From: Pseudomonas quebecensis | GTDB taxonomy: Bacteria; Pseudomonadota; Gammaproteobacteria; Pseudomonadales; Pseudomonadaceae | Direction: 5' to 3' | Assembly (NCBI RefSeq): GCF_026410085.1 | Contig: NZ_CP112866.1 | Location: forward strand, 3,285,001 to 3,349,000 | Length of the DNA stretch: 64,000 nt | Shown here: piece after piece, positions 58,844 to 64,000 of the stretch | Layout: every line of letters begins with the position of its first letter | How positions within the stretch are numbered: position 1 is the stretch's first letter | The notes under the pieces: model-generated | Seen by the model: only the letters and a program-made list of their open reading frames with translations | The model's database searches: none | What the model was told of the DNA's origin: nothing | Position numbers and translations under genes: made by a program

Positions 58844-61123
58844 ATGAGGTTCACACGGATTCATCTGGCACTCGTTGCCGCAAGCATGGGACATGGCATG
58901 GTCATGGCCGACACCCGCGACAGCGACGTCGGTACCATCGGCGTGCAAGGCAAGGCCACGGCGGGCGGCGGCTATATGGTGCAGGAAGAAAGCATCAAGG
59001 GCCGCTCCACGGTGACCAAGGAAGCGCTGGATAAACAGACCGCCACCGGTAACGCCGTGGACAAGCTCAAATACACCCCGGGCCTGAACATCTCCAGCGA
59101 AGACGCCACCGGTCTGTCGGGCTTTCGCTTCACCATGCGCGGGCTCAACTCCGACCAGGTGGGCATGTCGGTGGACGGCATGCCGATCAACGACTCAGGC
59201 AACTACGCGCTGTATTCCAACCTGCTGGGCGATCCGGAAAACATCGAGCAGATCTTCGTCACCCAGGGTTCGGCGGAAGCGGACGGTCCGCACATCGGTT
59301 CCAGCGGGGGTAATATCGGCATCGTGACCATTCGCCCGTCCAAGGAAACCGGCGCGTTCGTCAAACAGATCATCGGCAGCAACGCCACCCGCAAGACTTT
59401 CGCGCGACTGAACACCGGCGAAGTCAACGGCCTGAGCAACTGGCTGTCGGCCTCGCATACCGAGGGCGACATGTGGCGTGGCTCCGGCGCCGTGCGCGCG
59501 GACAAGGTGGAGTGGAACAGCTTTTTCGACGCCGGCGAAGGCAACACCGCCAACCTGATCCTCAAGTACCACGAGCAGGACAACAACAGTTACAGCCAGT
59601 TGACCAAGAGCCAGTTCCAGCAGAACGGTCGCAAGTTCGACCCCTACCCCGCCACGCCGGCCGTGGGCAGCAATGGCAAGGTCAACAGCTATTACGCGCT
59701 GGCGCAGAACCCATTCCAGACCTTTACCGGCGTGCTCAACACCCAATTCAAACTGGCCGACAACCTCGCCCTGTCGGTGATCCCGTACTACTACTGGGGC
59801 AACGGCAGCGGCGTCGGCTCATCCAGTTATGCACTCAACCGCGGCTCCAACGTGGGCGGTGTGTTCGACCTGAGCAACTTACCTACCGCCGCCCAGTACA
59901 ACGCCGACGGTTCGTCCACCACCGGCGTCTACTACCGCCCTTCGCGTACGCAGACCTGGCGTCCGGGCATCACCACCAAACTGAACTGGGACCTGGAAGA
60001 ACACAGCCTGCAATTCGGTTACTGGTACGAGCGCGCACGCCAGAGCCAGACCCAGCCGTTCATTGCCCTGAAAAACAGCGGCAAACCCAGCGACACCTGG
60101 CCGGACGGCGACGCCGTGGTGGATGCCAACGGCAACACCGTGCAGGGTCGCGACCGATTCACCGTGACCCCGGCGCAGAAGGTCTGGGCCCAGGACACTT
60201 GGTACATCAACCCGGACTGGACCCTGGTGGCCGGCCTGGCCTACATGAACGTCAAGCGTGACGGCACCAACCACGGCAGCCTTACCGAGCAGGCGGAAAA
60301 ACGCAGCCAGACGTATAACAAACTGCTGCCCAACGCCGGCCTCAAATACCAGTGGGATGAGCGTGACCAGCTGTTCTACAGCCTCTCGCGCAACATGCGC
60401 ATTCCGCAGAACTACGTGCTGTATGACAAAGGCGCCGGTTCGATCGACGCCAAGCCGGAAACCAGCTGGAACCACGAATTGGGCTGGCGCTACACCGATG
60501 AAGACATGACCGTGGCCGCCACGCTGTTTTATATGCAGTTCAAGGATCGCCAGGTCTCGTCCAAGGACATCAACGGCGACTTCGCCGACATCAACGCCGG
60601 CTCCGTCAACAACAGTGGCCTGGAACTAGAATGGAGCGGCCTGCTGCCGAACCACTTCAACTACTACACCTCCTACACCTACACCAAGGCCGAGCAACAG
60701 GACGATCTCACCGTCTATAACGCCGGCACAGCCATCCTGCTGCCCACCAGCGGCAAGCAGTTCGCCAACGTGCCGAAGAACATGCTGGCGGCCAACATTG
60801 GTTATGACGATGGCCGCTACTACGGCACCTTCGGCGGCAAATACACCAGCAAGCTCTACGGCGACCTGACCAACGACGAAGCCATCTCCGGCCGTACCGT
60901 GTTCAACGCCGGTGCCGGCATCTACCTGCCGGTGGACAAGAAAGTGGTGAAGGACGCAACCCTGCGCCTGAACGTCGACAACCTGTTCGACAAGAAGTAC
61001 CTGGACGGCGTCTACACCACCAAGACCAACGCCGCCAGCTACAGCGGTTTCCGTGACGGAGACCCGGCCTACATCGTGGGCCTGGAACGCACCGTGACGG
61101 TCTCCCTGGAAGCCAATTTCTAA
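58844..61123 (+). CDS. TonB-dependent outer-membrane receptor
   Basis: 759 residues. A signal peptide (ending MVMADTRD) precedes a plug domain (about 45-165) with VDKLKYTPGLNISSED, FTMRGLNSDQVGMSVDGMP and NIEQIFVTQGSA. The 22-strand barrel shows LRLNVDNLFDKKYLDGVY and ends in the outer-membrane signature VSLEANF with terminal Phe. The ligand is not identifiable; this is not a recognisable siderophore receptor with a signalling domain. It lies between tonB and exbB, so it probably has its own energising complex. Confidence 0.93.
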   Translation: MRFTRIHLALVAASMGHGMVMADTRDSDVGTIGVQGKATAGGGYMVQEESIKGRSTVTKEALDKQTATGNAVDKLKYTPGLNISSEDATGLSGFRFTMRGLNSDQVGMSVDGMPINDSGNYALYSNLLGDPENIEQIFVTQGSAEADGPHIGSSGGNIGIVTIRPSKETGAFVKQIIGSNATRKTFARLNTGEVNGLSNWLSASHTEGDMWRGSGAVRADKVEWNSFFDAGEGNTANLILKYHEQDNNSYSQLTKSQFQQNGRKFDPYPATPAVGSNGKVNSYYALAQNPFQTFTGVLNTQFKLADNLALSVIPYYYWGNGSGVGSSSYALNRGSNVGGVFDLSNLPTAAQYNADGSSTTGVYYRPSRTQTWRPGITTKLNWDLEEHSLQFGYWYERARQSQTQPFIALKNSGKPSDTWPDGDAVVDANGNTVQGRDRFTVTPAQKVWAQDTWYINPDWTLVAGLAYMNVKRDGTNHGSLTEQAEKRSQTYNKLLPNAGLKYQWDERDQLFYSLSRNMRIPQNYVLYDKGAGSIDAKPETSWNHELGWRYTDEDMTVAATLFYMQFKDRQVSSKDINGDFADINAGSVNNSGLELEWSGLLPNHFNYYTSYTYTKAEQQDDLTVYNAGTAILLPTSGKQFANVPKNMLAANIGYDDGRYYGTFGGKYTSKLYGDLTNDEAISGRTVFNAGAGIYLPVDKKVVKDATLRLNVDNLFDKKYLDGVYTTKTNAASYSGFRDGDPAYIVGLERTVTVSLEANF

Positions 61124-61140
61124 TTGCGAGGTAAGCGAAC

Positions 61141-61788
61141 ATGGACATGAATCTGCTCCACGACATCACCTTCTATGTGATGTACGCCGCGATGGCGATA
61201 GCCATCTTCATCACCATCGAACGCGGCATCTACTTCGCCTATGTGCGGCGCCAGGCGCGCGCGTTGAACCAAGTGCTGGGCGCTCAAGTGCACAGCGAAC
61301 GCGACCTGCCCCAGGCGTTGACCCGTCGCCCCAGCCTGCCCCTGAACATGGTGCTGCCGGTGCTGGCGCAAAAAGCCTCCCACGGCTCGCGCAAAGACCT
61401 GGACGATGTGATCGAAACCCAATATTTAAGCACCCGCGCGCCCCTGGCCCGCAGCCTGTGGATTATCGAAACCATCACCACCGCCGCGCCGCTGCTGGGG
61501 TTGCTGGGTACCATCCTCGGTATCATCGACACCTTCAAGGCGTTGGCCACGGCGGGTGTGTCGGACCCGGGGCAGATTTCCGGCGGCATCGGCACGGCCC
61601 TGTTCGCGACAGGTTTGGGGATCGCCATTGCGCTGTTCTGCGTGGTGTTCCACAACTTCTTCCAGGACAGCCTGGAACGCATCAACGACCAACTGAAAAT
61701 CCTGTTGATCCGCGCCGCCACCGGCGCCCGCGTGCAGAACGAAGCACCGCACCTGGTAACGGCGCCGTTGCACACCCGCACGGCCTGA
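61141..61788 (+). CDS. exbB: ExbB/TolQ/MotA family proton channel protein
   Basis: 215 residues with three helices: about 5-27, 105-130 (TITTAAPLLGLLGTILGIID) and 140-165 (GIGTALFATGLGIAIALFCV), which hold the conserved Thr/Pro/Gly pattern of the ExbB pore. It follows the receptor by 17 bp. Placing exbB last and exbD first, around tonB and receptor, differs from the usual exbB-exbD-tonB order. Confidence 0.92.
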   Translation: MDMNLLHDITFYVMYAAMAIAIFITIERGIYFAYVRRQARALNQVLGAQVHSERDLPQALTRRPSLPLNMVLPVLAQKASHGSRKDLDDVIETQYLSTRAPLARSLWIIETITTAAPLLGLLGTILGIIDTFKALATAGVSDPGQISGGIGTALFATGLGIAIALFCVVFHNFFQDSLERINDQLKILLIRAATGARVQNEAPHLVTAPLHTRTA

Positions 61789-61842
61789 GGTTCCCGGCGG
61801 GCGCTTGATGCGCCCGCCGTTCTTTTGCCACAGAGGTCCTGA

Positions 61843-63060
61843 ATGTCTGTTTTCTTGAAATTGCGCATCATGGGCCTGGCCGGCGTACTGATCAGTCCGC
61901 TGGCCCAGGCGGACTTTTCGATTCCGGGCTTCGAACTGGTGCACACCGTGCCGGTGGACACCACCCTGGGCACCGACGATCTGCGCGAGCCCGGGCCGGT
62001 GTGGATCGAACTGTTCGACGGTGCCAGGAGCCGCATCGATATCGGCCAGTTCTATGCCGCCGATCATCCGGGCTCCGTGATGGATCGCGTGATCGAACGC
62101 CTGGAAGCAGCCGGCAAACGCGGTGTGAAAATACGTTTTCTGCTGGAAGAAAAGGGCCTGCGTTTGTCGGACGCCGCCACACTGCAGCGCTTGCGCGCCA
62201 TCCCCAACCTGACGTTCCGCGTACTGCCTTACGCGCAAGTGAGTGGCGGCATCATCCACGCCAAGTACATGATCGTGGACGGTCAACAAGCGTTTGTCGG
62301 CAGCCAGAATTTCGACTGGCGCTCCCTGGAACATATCCATGAAACGGGCTTGCGCATCAGCGATGCCACGGTGGTGGGCCAGGTACAGGCGATTTTCGAA
62401 CAGGATTGGCAAGCCCAGCAGGCACTGGCCGAACACCGGACGGTGCCCCTGCCGGCGACCGGCCAGCTGCCGGCGCGTACGGGTAACTACCTGGTTGCCA
62501 GCCCGCAACGTTACAACCCGCCCGGAGTGGGTGACTCCCAACTGGAACTGCCGCGTCTGCTGGCGGAGGCGAAAAAAGAGATACGCGTGCAATTGCTCGA
62601 CTACGCACCGCTGTCCTACGGGCCGGACAACACGCGCCCCTATTACGCAGTCATCGACAACGCCCTGCGCGCCGCCGCAGCGCGTGGCGTGGCGATCAAG
62701 CTGATGGTGTCCGACTGGAACACCGACGCGCTGGAACTGCCCTATCTGAAAAGCCTGGCAGTGCTGCCCAATGTGAAGGTCAAAATCGTCACACTGCCCC
62801 AGGCCAAAGAAGGATTTATCCCCTATGCACGGGTGATCCACAGCAAGACCCTGGAGATCGATGGGCAGGTCGCGTGGGTGGGCACCAGCAATTGGCTGGG
62901 CGGCTATCTGGATAATTCGCGCAACCTGGAGGTGGTGATGCGCAACGAAGCGATGGCCAGCCGCGTAGGGGATTTGCACCGGCAATTGTGGGACGGACCC
63001 TATGCCAGAGCCCTCAACGCTACCGATGAATACCCCGAGCCGCATCCTGGCCAGCATTGA
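61843..63060 (+). CDS. Secreted phospholipase-D-like protein
   Basis: 405 residues with a signal peptide (AGVLISPLAQADFS). Two HKD motifs are seen: HAKYMIVDGQQAFVGSQNFD (about 140) and HSKTLEIDGQVAWVGTSNW (about 330), both catalytic H-x-K-x4-D. It is a periplasmic or secreted phosphodiesterase of the PLD/cardiolipin synthase/nuclease superfamily. It follows exbB by 54 bp and may be in its operon. Nearby PhoD suggests phospholipid-derived phosphorus as a theme. Confidence 0.88.
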   Translation: MSVFLKLRIMGLAGVLISPLAQADFSIPGFELVHTVPVDTTLGTDDLREPGPVWIELFDGARSRIDIGQFYAADHPGSVMDRVIERLEAAGKRGVKIRFLLEEKGLRLSDAATLQRLRAIPNLTFRVLPYAQVSGGIIHAKYMIVDGQQAFVGSQNFDWRSLEHIHETGLRISDATVVGQVQAIFEQDWQAQQALAEHRTVPLPATGQLPARTGNYLVASPQRYNPPGVGDSQLELPRLLAEAKKEIRVQLLDYAPLSYGPDNTRPYYAVIDNALRAAAARGVAIKLMVSDWNTDALELPYLKSLAVLPNVKVKIVTLPQAKEGFIPYARVIHSKTLEIDGQVAWVGTSNWLGGYLDNSRNLEVVMRNEAMASRVGDLHRQLWDGPYARALNATDEYPEPHPGQH

Positions 63061-63155
63061 CCGGCAGCACCTGAGTGGTGGTAGTGTGTGGAAATGTTTC
63101 TGACACATTGATCAGAAACTTCCTACTCACTACCTGCAAAGGAATGCGACTTTCC

Positions 63156-64000
63156 ATGCACTTTCCACTCAAGCAAATCGTGGCTGCCAGTCTGTTCGCG
63201 GCCAGCCTTACGGCCGTTACCACACCCGCTTTCGCGAACATCACCGCTGAGCAAAGCACGGCGATTCTCAAGCAATTCGGCGAAACGCCGGCCAGCGATT
63301 TCCGCGGTTTCCTCGCCACCCTGGCCAAGGGCGATGTGGGTAAAACCGCCGATGTAGGCCCGGCAATCAACGCCTTTCTCTCCAACAAAACCCTGAGTGC
63401 CGACCAGCAGAACGAAATCAACCGTTTGCTGGGTATTTACACCAGGGTCAAATACGGCAAGGCCGCGCTGGAGACGCTGCGCGAGCTGGTGGAAATCCCA
63501 ACGTTCAACGTCGACGGTGTGCCGCAGTACAAGAACCCGGAATTCCTCAAAATCGCCGATAAGATCCAGGCCCTCGCCAAAGCCTTCAATCTGAATTTCC
63601 GTAACGTCGACAACCGCGTATACGAAATTTCTTTGGAAGGCAGCGGCGATGAAGTAGTCGGCATCCATGCCCACGCCGACGTGGTGCCGGTGACTCCGGA
63701 AAATTGGGTGCTCAAAGATGGCACCAAGCTCGACCCGTTCAAAGTCACGCTGATCGGCGACCGCATGTATGGCCGCGGCACCGAGGATGATAAGAACGGC
63801 ATTGTGGTGGCGATGTATGCCATGAAGGTGATCAAGGAAGAGAAGCTGCCGCTGGCACGCCACTTTAAACTGTTGGTGGACACCACCGAGGAGACCTCCG
63901 GCGACGCCATCCCGTATTACTTCGAACACAACCCGACCCCGCAGTACAACCTGGCGCTGGATGGCGGTTACCCGGTGGTGATTGCCGAGAAAGGCTACGG
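63156..64000 (+). CDS. M20 family dipeptidase/peptidase, N-terminal part
   Basis: 281 codons visible; the gene continues beyond the window. The signal peptide ends near TTPAFANIT. M20 zinc ligands are present: HAHADVVP, the bridging Asp in GRGTEDDKNG, and the catalytic/ligand Glu pair in DTTEETSG. A PepV/carnosinase-like exported dipeptidase is likely. The ATG at 63156 is preferred; an in-frame ATG at 63144 sits too close to AAAGGA to use it. Confidence 0.9.
   Translation, partial: MHFPLKQIVAASLFAASLTAVTTPAFANITAEQSTAILKQFGETPASDFRGFLATLAKGDVGKTADVGPAINAFLSNKTLSADQQNEINRLLGIYTRVKYGKAALETLRELVEIPTFNVDGVPQYKNPEFLKIADKIQALAKAFNLNFRNVDNRVYEISLEGSGDEVVGIHAHADVVPVTPENWVLKDGTKLDPFKVTLIGDRMYGRGTEDDKNGIVVAMYAMKVIKEEKLPLARHFKLLVDTTEETSGDAIPYYFEHNPTPQYNLALDGGYPVVIAEKGY

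Noticed and set aside
61426..63108. 560-codon open frame antisense to exbB and the PLD-like gene
   Set aside because: It crosses two real genes and their spacer and shows no domain; a GC-rich shadow.

Overview
The window is ordinary chromosome from a fluorescent Pseudomonas (P. fluorescens group). The evidence is a Pseudomonas-type 16S rRNA, an msuEDC-sfnR sulfonate operon, a complete ferripyoverdine iron-release operon (fpvGHJK-CDEF order), Pseudomonas REP/REPIN repeats, rhtA, prc next to an EAL-CBS-GGDEF gene, rdgC, sugE and fadE, at uniformly high GC. I see no prophage, insertion sequence or CRISPR array.

Layout. 1-1210: 5' part of a 16S rRNA gene on the minus strand, its boxA leader and three tandem promoters. 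1366-6279: rhtA exporter, two small lipoproteins, an M24 aminopeptidase and a stand-alone cysteine desulfurase. 6671-10745: msuE-msuD-msuC-sfnR for organosulfur use. 11371-15881 (minus): a tightly coupled four-gene operon of KamA-like radical SAM aminomutase, ATP-grasp ligase, Fe(II)/2-oxoglutarate dioxygenase and MFS exporter. It looks like a small uncharacterised pathway that makes and exports a modified amino acid or dipeptide. 16392-22497: fpvGHJKCDEF behind a likely Fur site and a PvdS-type box. 22539-28946: an aminoethylphosphonate-type ABC importer cluster with a UTRA regulator, a cytosolic phosphodiesterase-fold enzyme and a HAD phosphatase.

29238-35524: prc protease, c-di-GMP enzyme, an autoregulated-looking XRE gene pair, a DUF1232 protein, a perfect palindrome of two inverted DnaA boxes, and an FKBP lipoprotein. 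35772-38743: a RoxA-like di-haem enzyme coupled to a membrane-anchored catalase-related haem protein. 39052-39571: duplicated Val/Asp tRNA pairs. 39731-47307: rdgC, BASS transporter, a guanidine-II riboswitch with sugE, an MFS-PlsC fusion, a TDT transporter, and a divergent MFS/TetR pair. 47351-54596: ABC-2 exporter, GST, transglutaminase-like protein, fadE with its companion gene, LysR. 54686-64000: AlaX-type editing factor, Tat-exported PhoD with a GNAT, a self-contained exbD-tonB-receptor-exbB set followed by a secreted phospholipase-D-like protein, and the start of an M20 peptidase that runs off the window.

Most promising for new biology: the KamA/ATP-grasp/dioxygenase/MFS operon. By manual comparison its aminomutase lacks the two aspartates that bind lysine in true lysine 2,3-aminomutase. 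The di-haem/catalase-like pair and the private TonB system beside PhoD and the PLD-like protein are next.
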